DNA of 50,439 nt from positions 1 through 50,439 of the forward strand of contig CAYOYK010000017.1 in the NCBI GenBank assembly GCA_964408185.1, in the 5' to 3' direction. The notes below the pieces were generated by a model that saw only the letters and a program-made list of their open reading frames with translations, searched no databases and was not told the origin of the DNA. Position 1 is the stretch's first letter. The number at the start of each line of letters is the position of its first letter. The position numbers and the translations under genes were made by a program. This document shows positions 1-8,412 of the stretch, piece after piece. Source of the stretch: CAYOYK01 sp964408185 (GTDB taxonomy: Bacteria; Bacillota; Clostridia; Christensenellales; Aristaeellaceae).

Positions 1-640
1 CGTAGCCGATGAAATCCATATCTGCAAGCGCCTTGGCGCTCTCGATGCGCAAGTCCTTGTAGAACGCGCCCTGCACGATGCCAAACAGCGCCTGATCGCC
101 GTCCGTGTGGTGCTTCTGACAGCGGGCGGCCCAGCGGTGCGTGCGTTCCATGGCCTCGCGGGCCGTGTCGTGATCGCAGGGGTAAGCGGTGCACACGTCA
201 AACGCCATGACGATGTCCGCGCCCAACGCGTGCTGGATATCCATGCTCACCTCCGGGGAGATGAACCGGCGGCTGCCGTCCAGATGGCTCTGGAAGGTGA
301 CGCCCTCCTCCTTGATCTTGCGGATGCCCGCCAGCGAGAACACCTGAAACCCGCCGCTGTCGGTCAGAATGGGATGGTTCCAGCTCATAAAGCGGTGCAA
401 TCCGCCCGCCTCGCGCACCAGCTCCTCGCCGGGGCGCAGATGCAGGTGATAGGTGTTGGACAGGATGATCTCCGCGCCGATCTCCTCCAGCTCGCGCGGC
501 GTCATGGCCTTGACCGTGGCCGCCGTGCCTACGGGCATGTAAACCGGGGTGTGGATATCTCCGTGCGGGGTGTGCAGCACGCCCAGCCTTGCGCCGGTTT
601 GCTTGCAGGTCTTGAGAATATCAAACGAAAAGCCGCTCAT
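1..640 (-). CDS. tgt: Queuine tRNA-ribosyltransferase (partial, C-terminus beyond window)
   Basis: The reverse strand encodes the N-terminal 213 residues of a TIM-barrel tRNA-guanine transglycosylase, which exchanges the wobble guanine of GUN-anticodon tRNAs for preQ1. Visible family motifs are MPVGTAATVKAMTP near residue 35, LSNTYHLHLRPG near residue 65, and TDSGGFQVFSL, which carries the catalytic Asp that activates the base. VQGAFYKDLR lies near the window edge. The second catalytic Asp and the zinc-binding cysteines would lie outside. The start ATG overlaps the TGA of the upstream pseudouridine synthase (ATGA), so the two are translationally coupled within one RNA-modification operon. Confidence 0.96.
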   Translation of the reverse strand, partial: MSGFSFDILKTCKQTGARLGVLHTPHGDIHTPVYMPVGTAATVKAMTPRELEEIGAEIILSNTYHLHLRPGEELVREAGGLHRFMSWNHPILTDSGGFQVFSLAGIRKIKEEGVTFQSHLDGSRRFISPEVSMDIQHALGADIVMAFDVCTAYPCDHDTAREAMERTHRWAARCQKHHTDGDQALFGIVQGAFYKDLRIESAKALADMDFIGY

Positions 641-1332
641 CGGGTTTCTCCTTGCTCGCTCAAAAAGCGTTGAATGGATACACCGTAGGGTGCGAACGCC
701 GGGCCCTCCGGGGCGCTGAGAAACGTCATCGGCGTGCGCAGCGTGGGGTGCTCCACGCGCAGCACCGCGCCCCATAGGCCGATGCTCTTGCCCGCGACGC
801 CCGCGCCGTAGCGCATGTCGTACAGGATGGGCCATCCCGCGTGCGCTAGCTGCACGCGAATTTGGTGCTTGCGTCCGGTTTGCAGGCAAATGTGCAGCAG
901 CGCGGTTCCATCCTGCGCGGCCAGCCGATCGTAACGCAGTACAGCCCGCTGCGCGCCTTGCGTGCCCTCCGGCACGATAAGCATCCCGCCGTCCTCGGCC
1001 TTGGCCAGCCAATCGGTCAGCTCGCCGCTCTCCGGCGGGCATCCCACAGTCACGGCCAAGTACTCCCGGTGCATTTTCTGGGCGCGAAGCTGTTCGCTCA
1101 GGCGCGCGGCGGCCTTGCTGGTCTTGGCCATGCAGACCAGACCGCCCACGGGCCGATCCATGCGATGGATAAGCCCCAAGTATGCCTCGCCGGGCTTGTG
1201 ATAGGTCTCCTTGAGGTAACGCTTCATGGCCTCGGCCAAGCAGTCGTCACCGGTCGCGTCGCCCTGCGTAAGCAGGTTGGGCGGCTTGACGGCAACGAGC
1301 AGGTGATTGTCCTCGTATACGATCTTACACAT
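637..1332 (-). CDS. RluA/RluD-family pseudouridine synthase
   Basis: This 231-residue protein isomerises uridine to pseudouridine in rRNA or tRNA. The catalytic motif reads HRMDRPVGG with Asp59 as the nucleophile; the usual family form is HRLDRxTSG. The later GRKHQIRVQLAH segment is also typical. There is no N-terminal S4 domain, which makes it shorter than RluD and more like RluA or small Firmicute paralogues, so the target site cannot be named. It overlaps the upstream methyltransferase by 8 nt and tgt by 4 nt, giving a tight three-gene RNA-modification operon. Confidence 0.93.
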   Translation of the reverse strand: MCKIVYEDNHLLVAVKPPNLLTQGDATGDDCLAEAMKRYLKETYHKPGEAYLGLIHRMDRPVGGLVCMAKTSKAAARLSEQLRAQKMHREYLAVTVGCPPESGELTDWLAKAEDGGMLIVPEGTQGAQRAVLRYDRLAAQDGTALLHICLQTGRKHQIRVQLAHAGWPILYDMRYGAGVAGKSIGLWGAVLRVEHPTLRTPMTFLSAPEGPAFAPYGVSIQRFLSEQGETR

Positions 1333-2188
1333 CGGGCGTCCACCGGGCCGTGGTGCCGCAGGGCAGCACGCCGCCCGCCTTGACGGAGAGGCAAAGCTCG
1401 TCCGCCGCGGTATGGCCGGCGCGCCCCGCGAGGCAGCGCTCCACCACGTTGCCCAGCACGCTGGCTGAAAAGCCCGTGGTGTAGCCGTTCACCAAAAAGA
1501 AAACCGGCGTATCGCTGAGCGCCTGCGCGCACAGCTCCACCAGACCGTACAGCTCGTCCTCCAGCTTCCATACCTCGCCGTTCGGGCCGCGGCCATAGCT
1601 GGGCGGATCCATCAGAATGCCGTCGTAGCGGTTGCCGCGCCGCAGCTCGCGGCGAACAAAGGCCGCCGCGTCCTCGATGAGGAACCGTGTGTTTGCCTCC
1701 GGGATGCCGCTCAGATCGCGGTTTTCCTTGGCCCAGAGCACCATGCCCTTGGCGGCGTCCACATGCGTGACCTGCGCGCCCTGCGCGGCGCAGGCCATAG
1801 TTGCCCCGCCCGTGTAGGCAAAGAGATTGAGCACCTTGGGGCGCGGGTTCGCGCTTTTTTTGATCTGCTCGCGCATAAAGCGCCAGTTGGCCGCCTGCTC
1901 AGGGAACAGCCCCGTGTGCTTGAAGCCCGTGGGGCGCACGTAGAAGCGCAGGTCGTCCAGCGCGACCACCCAGCGCTCAGGCAGACGATCAAAGAACTCC
2001 CAGCTCCCGCCGCCCGTCTCGGCGCGGTGATACCACGCCTGCGCGCGCTCCCATTGCTTGGGCGCGGCCTTGGGCCAGATCACCTGCGGGTCGGGGCGGC
2101 GCAAAACCACGTCGCCCCAGCGCTCCAGCTTCTCGCCGTCGCCGGTGTCCAGCACCTCATAATCCTGCCAGAAATCGCACAGAAACAT
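1325..2188 (-). CDS. Class I SAM-dependent methyltransferase, RlmI-like
   Basis: This 287-residue Rossmann methyltransferase has an SAM-binding segment NLFAYTGGATMACA around residues 120-133, an acidic ribose-binding region (HVDAAKGMV), and the DPPSYGRG motif near residue 200. That motif is typical of rRNA methyltransferases of the RlmI/RlmK type (Methyltrans_SAM family). Unlike RlmI it has no N-terminal PUA domain, so the substrate is uncertain; 23S rRNA is an inference from family and neighbours. The start is supported by AAAGGAA five nt upstream. A 63-bp gap separates it from ileS. Confidence 0.88.
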   Translation of the reverse strand: MFLCDFWQDYEVLDTGDGEKLERWGDVVLRRPDPQVIWPKAAPKQWERAQAWYHRAETGGGSWEFFDRLPERWVVALDDLRFYVRPTGFKHTGLFPEQAANWRFMREQIKKSANPRPKVLNLFAYTGGATMACAAQGAQVTHVDAAKGMVLWAKENRDLSGIPEANTRFLIEDAAAFVRRELRRGNRYDGILMDPPSYGRGPNGEVWKLEDELYGLVELCAQALSDTPVFFLVNGYTTGFSASVLGNVVERCLAGRAGHTAADELCLSVKAGGVLPCGTTARWTPDV

Positions 2189-2251
2189 AGCGTTCCTTTC
2201 TTTGGGAAGGCAGCCGCGCGGGGGCGGCGTCGCCCGCGCGCGGCATGGGGG

Positions 2252-5200
2252 TCACGCCTTGCGGATGCTCAGCGTGGCGGGCTTGCCGTTGATATCCCAT
2301 TCGCGGGCGATCGCGTCCGCAGGGGCCGCGTCGGCGGTCAGGCTCTCGGCCAGCACGCCGCGCACGATGCTCTCGCGGCCGCTCTCGATGGCGGCGGCAA
2401 GCGCCTCGTCGGCCTCGTAGGTCACCCGAATGCGATCAGTCACGTCAAAGTCGGCTTCCTTGCGCATGGTTTGCAGCTTGCTCACGACCTCGCGCCAGTA
2501 GCCCTCGGTCACGAGCGCGTCGGTCAGGTTGCAGTCCAGCACCACGGTCAGCCCGCCGTCCGTCTGCGCGGCAAAGCCTTCCTTCTGCACGGCCTCGGTG
2601 AGCACGTCGTCCTTGCCCAGCGATACGGGCGCGCCGTTGACCTTGAAGTCAAGCGTCTTGCCTTGATCGAACAAATCCACCACGTCGTTGCCGTCCAGCG
2701 TTTTGAGCTTCGCGCCGATGCCGCCCAGCAGCTTGCCGTATTTAGGGCCCAGCGTGCGCATTTGCGGCTTGAGGTTGTAGGTGGTAAAGGCGCGCGCGTC
2801 GTCGGTGAACACCACGCGCTTGACGTTCAGCTCGTCCTCGGCCAGCTCTTGGAAGGGCGCGTCAAAGCGGGTGCCCTTGACATACAGCACGGAAAGCGGC
2901 TGGCGCACCTTGAGGTTGGCAAGGTTGCGGCAGGCGCGGCCAAGGCCGATGACCCCCAGCAGCGCCTCCATCTGATCGCAGAGATTCTCGTCGATGTAGG
3001 CTTCCTCCGCGGAGGGGAAGTCGCACAGGTGCACGCTTTCGGGCGCGGCGGCATCCACCGTGCGCACGAGGTTTTGGTACATCTCCTCAGCCATAAAGGG
3101 CACGTAGGGCGCGATGACCTTGCTCAGCGTGGTCAGCACGGTGTAGAGGGTGATGAACGCGGCCTCCTTGGTATCGTCCATGCCCTTGCCCCAGAAGCGC
3201 TCGCGGCCCCGGCGCACGTACCAGTTGCTCAACTCGTCCACAAAGCCCTCGATGGCGCGCGCGCCCTCCGGGATGCAGTAGCTGCCGAGCTGCGCGTCCA
3301 CCTCGCGCACGAGGAGGTTGAGCTTGCTGAGGATCCAGCGATCCATCAGCGTGAGCTTGGCGCTTGCCAGCGGGTGCGCCTTGGGGTTGAAGCCGTCGAT
3401 GTTGGCGTAGAGCACAAAGAACGCGTAGGTGTTTTGCAGCGTGCCCATAAACTTGCGCTGGCCCTCGCTCACCGCCTCGTCGCTGAAGCGGCAGGGCAGC
3501 CACGGCGCGCCCGCAGTATAGAAGTACCAGCGCACGGCGTCCGCGCCCTGCTTATCCAGCACGCTCCACGGATCGACCACGTTGCCCTTGTGCTTGCTCA
3601 TCTTCTGGCCATCCTTATCCTGCACGTGGCCCATCACGATGCAGTTTTGGAACGGGGCCCGATCAAACAGCAGCGTGCCGATGGCCATGAGCGTGTAGAA
3701 CCATCCGCGCGTCTGGTCGATGGCCTCGCTGATGAAATCCGCCGGGAAGCGGCTCTCGAACACCTCTTTGTTCTCGAAGGGGTAGTGCCACTGCGCGAAC
3801 GGCATGCTGCCGCTGTCGTACCAGCAGTCGATGACCTCCTTGACGCGGTGCATAGGCTTGCCGCATTCGGGGCAGGTGATCTCGACTTCGTCGATGAACG
3901 GGCGGTGCAGCTCAATATCGCCAACGGGCTTGGTGGCCATATCGCGCAGCTCCTGCTTGGAGCCGATCACGTGCATATGCCCGTCCTCGCACTGCCAGAT
4001 GGGCAGCGGCGTGCCCCAATACCGCTCGCGGCTGAGGCCCCAGTCGATCACGTTCTCAAGGAAGTTGCCCATGCGCCCCTCCTTGATGTTATCCGGGTAC
4101 CAGTTGACGCTGCGGTTGTTGGCGACCAGCCGGTCGCGCACCTCCGTCATGCGGATGAACCACGTGGCCCGCGCGTAATAGATGAGAGGGGTATCGCAGC
4201 GCCAGCAGAAGGGATAGTTATGCGTGTAGCTGGGCGAGGCGAACAGCAGACCGCGCGACTTCAGATCGGCCAGAATCTTGGGGTCGGCCTCCTTGACAAA
4301 ATCGCCCGCCCACGGGGTGCAATCGGCCATTTTGCCCTGCGTATCCACCAGCTGCACAAAGGGCAGCTTGTTCTCGCGGCCCACACGCGCGTCGTCCTCG
4401 CCAAACGCGGGCGCGATATGCACAATGCCGGTGCCGTCCTCCAAGGTGACGTAATCATCGCAAACCACATACCACGCCTTTTCGCGGGGATGGGCAAGCT
4501 CGTACAGCGGGGCGTACTCGGTGCCCGCCAGCGCGTCGCCCTTGACCACGCGGGTGATCACCGCGTCGTGCGCGGCCTCGCCGAACACGCTGTGCATCAG
4601 CGCCTTGGCCATGATGTAGGTCTGCCCGTCGAGGGTGAACTCGGCGTAATCCTCCTTGGCGTTGACGCAGAGGGCCACGTTGCTGGGCAGCGTCCACGGC
4701 GTGGTCGTCCAAGCCAGCAGGTAGGTGTTTTGGCGGCCCTTTACGGCAAAGCGCACGATCGCGGAGGGCTCGGTGACCTCCTTGTAGCCCTGCGCCACCT
4801 CGTGGCTGCTCAGCGCGGTGCCGCAGCGCGGGCAATAGGGCACGACCTTGTAGCCGTGGTACAGCAGGCCCTTATCGGCAATTGTTTTGAGGCTCCACCA
4901 CACGGACTCGATGTAGTCGTCATGGTACGTCACATAGGGGTGCTCCATGTCCACCCAATAGGCGACGCGCTCGCTCATTTCCTCCCACTCGTGCTGGTAC
5001 TTCCAAACGCTTTTTTTGCACTCGGCGACAAAGGGCTCGATGCCGTATTTCTCAATTTGCGGCTTGCCGTTGAGGCCAAGCTGCTTTTCCACCTCCAGCT
5101 CCACGGGCAGGCCGTGGGTATCCCAGCCCGCTTTGCGCAGCACGGATTTGCCCTTCATGGTTTGGTAGCGGGGGATCAAGTCCTTGATGGCGCGGGTTTC

Positions 5201-5377
5201 GATGTGTCCGATGTGCGGGCGGCCGTTGGCTGTGGGCGGCCCGTCGAAGAATGTGTACTCCTCCGCGCCGTCGCGCAGGTGCAGGCTCTTGTTCACGATG
5301 TCGTGTTCCTTCCAGAACGCGAGAACCTCTTTTTCGCGGCCCGAAAAATCCATGTCCGTAGATACCTTTTTGTACAT
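2252..5377 (-). CDS. ileS: Isoleucyl-tRNA synthetase, long (type 2) form
   Basis: This 1,041-residue class Ia synthetase charges tRNA-Ile. The HIGH signature is PHIGH at residues 54-58 and the KMSKS signature is KMSKH at 592-596. An editing (CP1) domain lies between, with WTTTPWTLPSN and GTGIVHIAPAFGEDD. CPRCGT and CPECGK look like zinc knuckles. The length and the GPPTANG...HIGH and KMSKHKGN wording resemble the type 2 (eukaryote-like) IleRS rather than the roughly 920-residue type 1 enzyme of B. subtilis; type 2 enzymes as a class tolerate mupirocin. ATG 5377 was chosen because homology begins there and the T-box terminator ends about 50 nt upstream; the open frame extends further but into the leader RNA. 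Confidence 0.97.
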   Translation of the reverse strand: MYKKVSTDMDFSGREKEVLAFWKEHDIVNKSLHLRDGAEEYTFFDGPPTANGRPHIGHIETRAIKDLIPRYQTMKGKSVLRKAGWDTHGLPVELEVEKQLGLNGKPQIEKYGIEPFVAECKKSVWKYQHEWEEMSERVAYWVDMEHPYVTYHDDYIESVWWSLKTIADKGLLYHGYKVVPYCPRCGTALSSHEVAQGYKEVTEPSAIVRFAVKGRQNTYLLAWTTTPWTLPSNVALCVNAKEDYAEFTLDGQTYIMAKALMHSVFGEAAHDAVITRVVKGDALAGTEYAPLYELAHPREKAWYVVCDDYVTLEDGTGIVHIAPAFGEDDARVGRENKLPFVQLVDTQGKMADCTPWAGDFVKEADPKILADLKSRGLLFASPSYTHNYPFCWRCDTPLIYYARATWFIRMTEVRDRLVANNRSVNWYPDNIKEGRMGNFLENVIDWGLSRERYWGTPLPIWQCEDGHMHVIGSKQELRDMATKPVGDIELHRPFIDEVEITCPECGKPMHRVKEVIDCWYDSGSMPFAQWHYPFENKEVFESRFPADFISEAIDQTRGWFYTLMAIGTLLFDRAPFQNCIVMGHVQDKDGQKMSKHKGNVVDPWSVLDKQGADAVRWYFYTAGAPWLPCRFSDEAVSEGQRKFMGTLQNTYAFFVLYANIDGFNPKAHPLASAKLTLMDRWILSKLNLLVREVDAQLGSYCIPEGARAIEGFVDELSNWYVRRGRERFWGKGMDDTKEAAFITLYTVLTTLSKVIAPYVPFMAEEMYQNLVRTVDAAAPESVHLCDFPSAEEAYIDENLCDQMEALLGVIGLGRACRNLANLKVRQPLSVLYVKGTRFDAPFQELAEDELNVKRVVFTDDARAFTTYNLKPQMRTLGPKYGKLLGGIGAKLKTLDGNDVVDLFDQGKTLDFKVNGAPVSLGKDDVLTEAVQKEGFAAQTDGGLTVVLDCNLTDALVTEGYWREVVSKLQTMRKEADFDVTDRIRVTYEADEALAAAIESGRESIVRGVLAESLTADAAPADAIAREWDINGKPATLSIRKA

Positions 5378-5425
5378 GCAGTTCCCCTCCGTGGCGGAAT
5401 CCCCGCCGTTATTCGCGCTTGGAAC

Positions 5426-5456
5426 AAAAAAACGCCCCACGCTTGCGCATGGGACG
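5426..5456 (-). terminator. Intrinsic terminator of the ileS T-box leader
   Basis: On the minus strand a 10-bp stem (5433-5442 with 5447-5456, one G-T and one T-G wobble) carries a GCAA tetraloop and is followed by seven T residues (5432-5426). It lies directly downstream of the T-box motif, as expected for the regulated terminator. Confidence 0.93.
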
Positions 5457-5669
5457 GATTGCTCCGTGGTACCACCCAAATTGGCGATGACTCGCCCTCT
5501 CCGGCTGCCGATGACAGCGCCGCTCTGTAACGGGAGCACCCGGCGCGGCCTACAAGGCTTCGTCCGCGCGGCTCCGGGGCGATGGGCGATTGCGGCTCCT
5601 CGCGCCTGCCTTGCACCGTTTGCAGGCTCGCTTGGCGATTGACCGCTGGCCGTCCCCTTCTTGGCTGAT
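5426..5669 (-). ncRNA. T-box leader controlling ileS
   Basis: Read on the minus strand, the leader of ileS contains the conserved T-box sequence GGGTGGTACCACGG (5464-5477), immediately followed by a perfect intrinsic terminator. Uncharged tRNA-Ile should bind stem I and pair its free acceptor end with the T-box bulge, so that an antiterminator forms. A candidate isoleucine specifier ATC is at 5581-5583, beside GCCCC that can pair with GGGG at 5654-5657 to close stem I. The T-box and terminator are read directly. The stem I fold and specifier are my inference. Confidence 0.9.
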
Positions 5670-5675
5670 GAGGGT

Positions 5676-5704
5676 ATTATACGCACAAAAAGCCAAAAAG
5701 TAAA
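5676..5704 (-). promoter_or_regulatory. Sigma-A-type promoter of ileS
   Basis: On the minus strand TTTACT (5704-5699), a 17-bp spacer and a consensus TATAAT (5681-5676). Transcription would start near 5669 and give a leader of roughly 290 nt carrying the T-box. Confidence 0.85.
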
Positions 5705-5757
5705 GAGCGCGTTCGGATTTTTGGCCGAGCGAAGGGCACGAAAAAAGCAAAGCGGCC

Positions 5758-5810
5758 CGGCGGAGAACCATTCCGCCTTACGCGGCGGAGGGCAAACCGA
5801 TTCTCCGCCG
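5758..5810. repeat. Nested inverted repeat in the ileS/gerM intergenic region
   Basis: Ten-base arms CGGCGGAGAA (5758-5767) and TTCTCCGCCG (5801-5810) enclose a second hairpin, TCCGCC/GGCGGA, with a TTACGC loop. The arms can pair in alternative ways because GGCGGA occurs twice and its complement twice. No U-tract follows, and neither flanking transcript clearly includes it. Apart from this and the two flanking promoters, 5705-5973 shows no gene. Confidence 0.5.
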
Positions 5811-5910
5811 ATAGAAGCTGCGCAGGCAGCCCGTTTTGTCGCGTATTTTATAAGAAGCGCGCGGTTCTGCACCGACGAATAACCCCGTGCCGATTTCCCC
5901 GCCCGCCCGC

Positions 5911-5939
5911 ACATAGCCACGCCGGGACGGGCATATGCT
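5911..5939 (+). promoter_or_regulatory. Possible sigma-E-type promoter for the GerMN gene
   Basis: ACATAGC (5911-5917), a 14-bp spacer and CATATGCT (5932-5939) resemble the sporulation mother-cell sigma-E pattern (ATA-containing -35, CATA-initiated -10). It would start transcription about 28 nt before GTG 5974. The -35 match is partial. Confidence 0.35.
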
Positions 5940-5973
5940 CGTAGTGCAAACAGGCGGGTAAGGAGTGGAAAAC

Positions 5974-6990
5974 GTGAAGATCAAGCGTGCCGATGTGGAA
6001 CGGATCCTCATTTTATGCGCGGCGGTGCTGGTGGTGGTGCTGGCGCTCACCGGGAGCAGCACAACCACCACGACCATGGTGGGGGAGGGCGACGCGCCCA
6101 TCACTGTAACCAGCTCAGACGCGGCGGCTGATACGGTGGCGACCATCGTCTACTATGCGGACGGAGACGGCTACTTGGTGCCGGTTACGCGGCAGATCGC
6201 CCAAACGGACGGCATCGCCAAGGCGACGCTGGCGCTGATGGTGCAAAGCGGAGCGAACGATCTGGACGCGGCGCGGCTGGGCCTGCGCACGGTCGTCCCG
6301 GAGGGTACCACGTTTGAGCTGGATATTGCGGGCGGCAAGGCGCGCGTCGATCTGAGCGCCGAGGCCCTCGGCTGCGCCACGCTGGCGGATGAGCAGCTCA
6401 TGGTGGAGGGCATCGCCAATACGCTGTGCTGCTTCAGCACCGTGGACGAGGTCAGCTTTCTGTTTGACGGGCAGAAGCGCAGCAAGCTGACCAACGGCAT
6501 GGATGTGAGCGGCGTGTTCGCGGGCGATACGGCCAACATGGAGCCGGTATCCGCAACGGGCGACTACGGTACCGTGCAGCTCTATTTTCCCTCGCAGACG
6601 GGGCGGCTGCTGGTGCCGATTACGCGGCCCGTGTTCAGCGTAGCCGATCCCACCACCGCGATGATAGAGCTGGCCAACGGCCCGCAGCCGGACAGCGGGC
6701 TGGAGCGCGCCCTGCCGGAGAACTGCGGCGTGCGCAGCGTGACCATGAAGGACGGAGTTGTAACGGTGGACTTCAGCAAGGAGTTTACCGAAGCGTTGCA
6801 AGGCAGCGACGGCGGCAAGCAGACCATCCGCGCGATACTGTTCACCTGCGCGCAGTTTCCCGGCGTGCAGAAGGTGCAGATGCTGGTGGAGGGGCAGCCC
6901 ATTGAAAAGCAGCCGGACACGGCCACCACCTTCCTCAACGACGCGGACGAGGTAGCGGCGCAGTATCCGGGCGTTGTGGAGCTGGATTAG
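5974..6990 (+). CDS. Membrane-anchored protein with two GerMN domains
   Basis: This protein of about 338 residues starts with a short basic segment and one membrane helix (residues about 9-28), then a Ser/Thr-rich linker. Two GerMN domains follow, about residues 50-165 and 190-320; each has the pattern of a predicted exposed mixed alpha/beta module, with VPVTRQI and VPITRPV at corresponding places. In B. subtilis GerM is a sigma-E-dependent lipoprotein of the SpoIIIA-SpoIIQ channel in the forespore intermembrane space, so a sporulation role is likely. GTG 5974 was chosen over GTG 5965 because AGGAG (5961-5965) sits 8 nt before the former and overlaps the latter. Confidence 0.88.
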   Translation: MKIKRADVERILILCAAVLVVVLALTGSSTTTTTMVGEGDAPITVTSSDAAADTVATIVYYADGDGYLVPVTRQIAQTDGIAKATLALMVQSGANDLDAARLGLRTVVPEGTTFELDIAGGKARVDLSAEALGCATLADEQLMVEGIANTLCCFSTVDEVSFLFDGQKRSKLTNGMDVSGVFAGDTANMEPVSATGDYGTVQLYFPSQTGRLLVPITRPVFSVADPTTAMIELANGPQPDSGLERALPENCGVRSVTMKDGVVTVDFSKEFTEALQGSDGGKQTIRAILFTCAQFPGVQKVQMLVEGQPIEKQPDTATTFLNDADEVAAQYPGVVELD

Positions 6991-7037
6991 GCAGGAGGAA
7001 TCCCTTCGCGCGGCGAACAACAGTATCGGGGCATTTC

Positions 7038-7057
7038 AGGGCGGCGTCAGCCGCCCT
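7038..7057. other. Hairpin between the GerMN gene and rph
   Basis: AGGGCGGC and GCCGCCCT form a perfect 8-bp stem with a GTCA loop. No T-tract follows, so it is more likely an RNA-processing or stability element, or a weak terminator, than a strong intrinsic terminator. Confidence 0.4.
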
Positions 7058-7079
7058 GCTTCGGATGGAGGGGTACGGC

Positions 7080-8393
7080 ATGCGGCGTGTGGATGGACGG
7101 GCGGAAAACGAGCAGCGTCCGGTGGAGATTCTGATGGATTTTGTCAAGACAGCGGACGGGAGCTGCCTGATCAGCACGGGGAGCACGCGGGTCATATGCA
7201 CCGCCTCGGTGGACGAGGGCGTGCCGCCGTTCCTCAAGGGCAAGGGGCAGGGCTGGCTGACCGCTGAGTACGCCATGCTCCCGGCATCTACGGGCAAGCG
7301 CAAGCCCCGCGACGGCGTAAAGAAGGACGGCCGGAGCGTGGAGATACAGCGCCTCATCGGACGCTCGCTGCGGCAGGCCGTCGATTTGACGCTGCTGGGC
7401 GAGCGCACCGTCACGCTGGATTGCGACGTGCTGCAAGCCGACGGCGGCACGCGCACGGCCTCCATCACCGGGGCGTACTGCGCGCTGGTCATGGCGGTGG
7501 ACAAGCTGCTGCAAGGCGGCCTGCTGGCGCGCAGCCCCATCGTGGGGCAGGTGGCCGCCATCAGCTGCGGGCTGGTGGAGAATACCCCGCTGCTCGACCT
7601 GTGCTATCAGGAGGACAGCCGCGCGCAGACGGATATGAACCTCGTCATGAATCAGCGGGGCGAGTTTATCGAGCTGCAGGGCACCGGCGAGGGCCGGGCG
7701 TTCAGCAACATCGAGCTGCAAGCCCTGCTGGATATGGGCCGCGCGGGGGTATCGGCGCTGATGCGCGCCCAGCGCGCGGCGCTTGCGGGCTGCGGCGGAG
7801 AGCTTGTGCCGCCGCGCGCGCTGGTGGCCGCCACCGGCAATCCGGGCAAGCTGCGCGAGCTGCGCGCCATCTTTGCCGGCGTGTGCGAGGTGATCAGCCA
7901 GCGCGACGCGGGCTTTGCCGGCGCTGTGGAGGAGAACGGCGATACCTTCGAGGCCAACGCGCGCCTCAAGGCCGAGGCCGTGATGCGCGCGACGGGCCTG
8001 CCCGCGCTGGCCGACGACAGCGGCCTTGCCGTGGTCGCGCTGGACGGCGCGCCGGGCGTGCACAGCGCGCGGTACGCGGGCGACCATGGCGACGACGGGG
8101 CCAACAACGCCCTGCTGCTGCAAAACATGGCCGGACAGGCCGATCGCCGCGCGCGCTTTGTGTGCGCCATGGCGCTGGCGCTGCCGGGCCGGAAAACGCT
8201 GCTGACGCGCGGCGAGTGCGAGGGGACCCTGCTGGAGAGCCTCGTCGGCGAGGGAGGCTTCGGCTATGACCCGCTGTTCCTGTACAAGGACGGGCAGACC
8301 TTCGCGCAGATGAGCGACGATCAAAAGAACCAAATCAGCCATCGCGCCGCGGCGGCCCGCGAGATGCGCGCGCTGCTGGAGAGGGAGCTGTAA
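7080..8393 (+). CDS. rph: Fused ribonuclease PH / non-canonical purine NTP pyrophosphatase (RdgB/HAM1)
   Basis: A 437-residue bifunctional protein. Residues 1 to about 240 are RNase PH, a phosphorolytic 3' exonuclease that trims tRNA: MRRVDGR...RPVEI, GWLTAEYAMLP and DVLQADGGTRTASITGAY. Residues from about 248 are RdgB, which hydrolyses dITP/XTP to monophosphates: ATGNPGKLRELR, EENGDTFEANARLKA, LADDSGLAV, GFGYDPLF and SHRAAA. ATG 7080 is preferred over ATG 7065 because GGAGGGG lies 6 nt before it and RNase PH proteins begin MRxDGR. The two partners are adjacent genes in many bacteria; here they form one frame with no stop. The GNAT gene follows within 20 nt. Confidence 0.95.
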   Translation: MRRVDGRAENEQRPVEILMDFVKTADGSCLISTGSTRVICTASVDEGVPPFLKGKGQGWLTAEYAMLPASTGKRKPRDGVKKDGRSVEIQRLIGRSLRQAVDLTLLGERTVTLDCDVLQADGGTRTASITGAYCALVMAVDKLLQGGLLARSPIVGQVAAISCGLVENTPLLDLCYQEDSRAQTDMNLVMNQRGEFIELQGTGEGRAFSNIELQALLDMGRAGVSALMRAQRAALAGCGGELVPPRALVAATGNPGKLRELRAIFAGVCEVISQRDAGFAGAVEENGDTFEANARLKAEAVMRATGLPALADDSGLAVVALDGAPGVHSARYAGDHGDDGANNALLLQNMAGQADRRARFVCAMALALPGRKTLLTRGECEGTLLESLVGEGGFGYDPLFLYKDGQTFAQMSDDQKNQISHRAAAAREMRALLEREL

Positions 8394-8412
8394 CTTGACG
8401 GAGGAGAACCGC

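Noticed and set aside
2213..2244. GC-rich hairpin between ileS and the methyltransferase as a terminator
   Set aside because: The 8-bp CG stem has no T-tract and the downstream genes have no clear own promoter; it may be only compositional.
1763..5530. Very long plus-strand open frame (about 1,255 codons) opposite ileS
   Set aside because: It is a high-GC antisense shadow of ileS and the methyltransferase; composition is His/Ala/Leu/Arg-rich and it has no recognisable motif.
5378..5920. Upstream in-frame extension of ileS
   Set aside because: It would translate the T-box leader, terminator and promoter; similarity to IleRS begins at ATG 5377.
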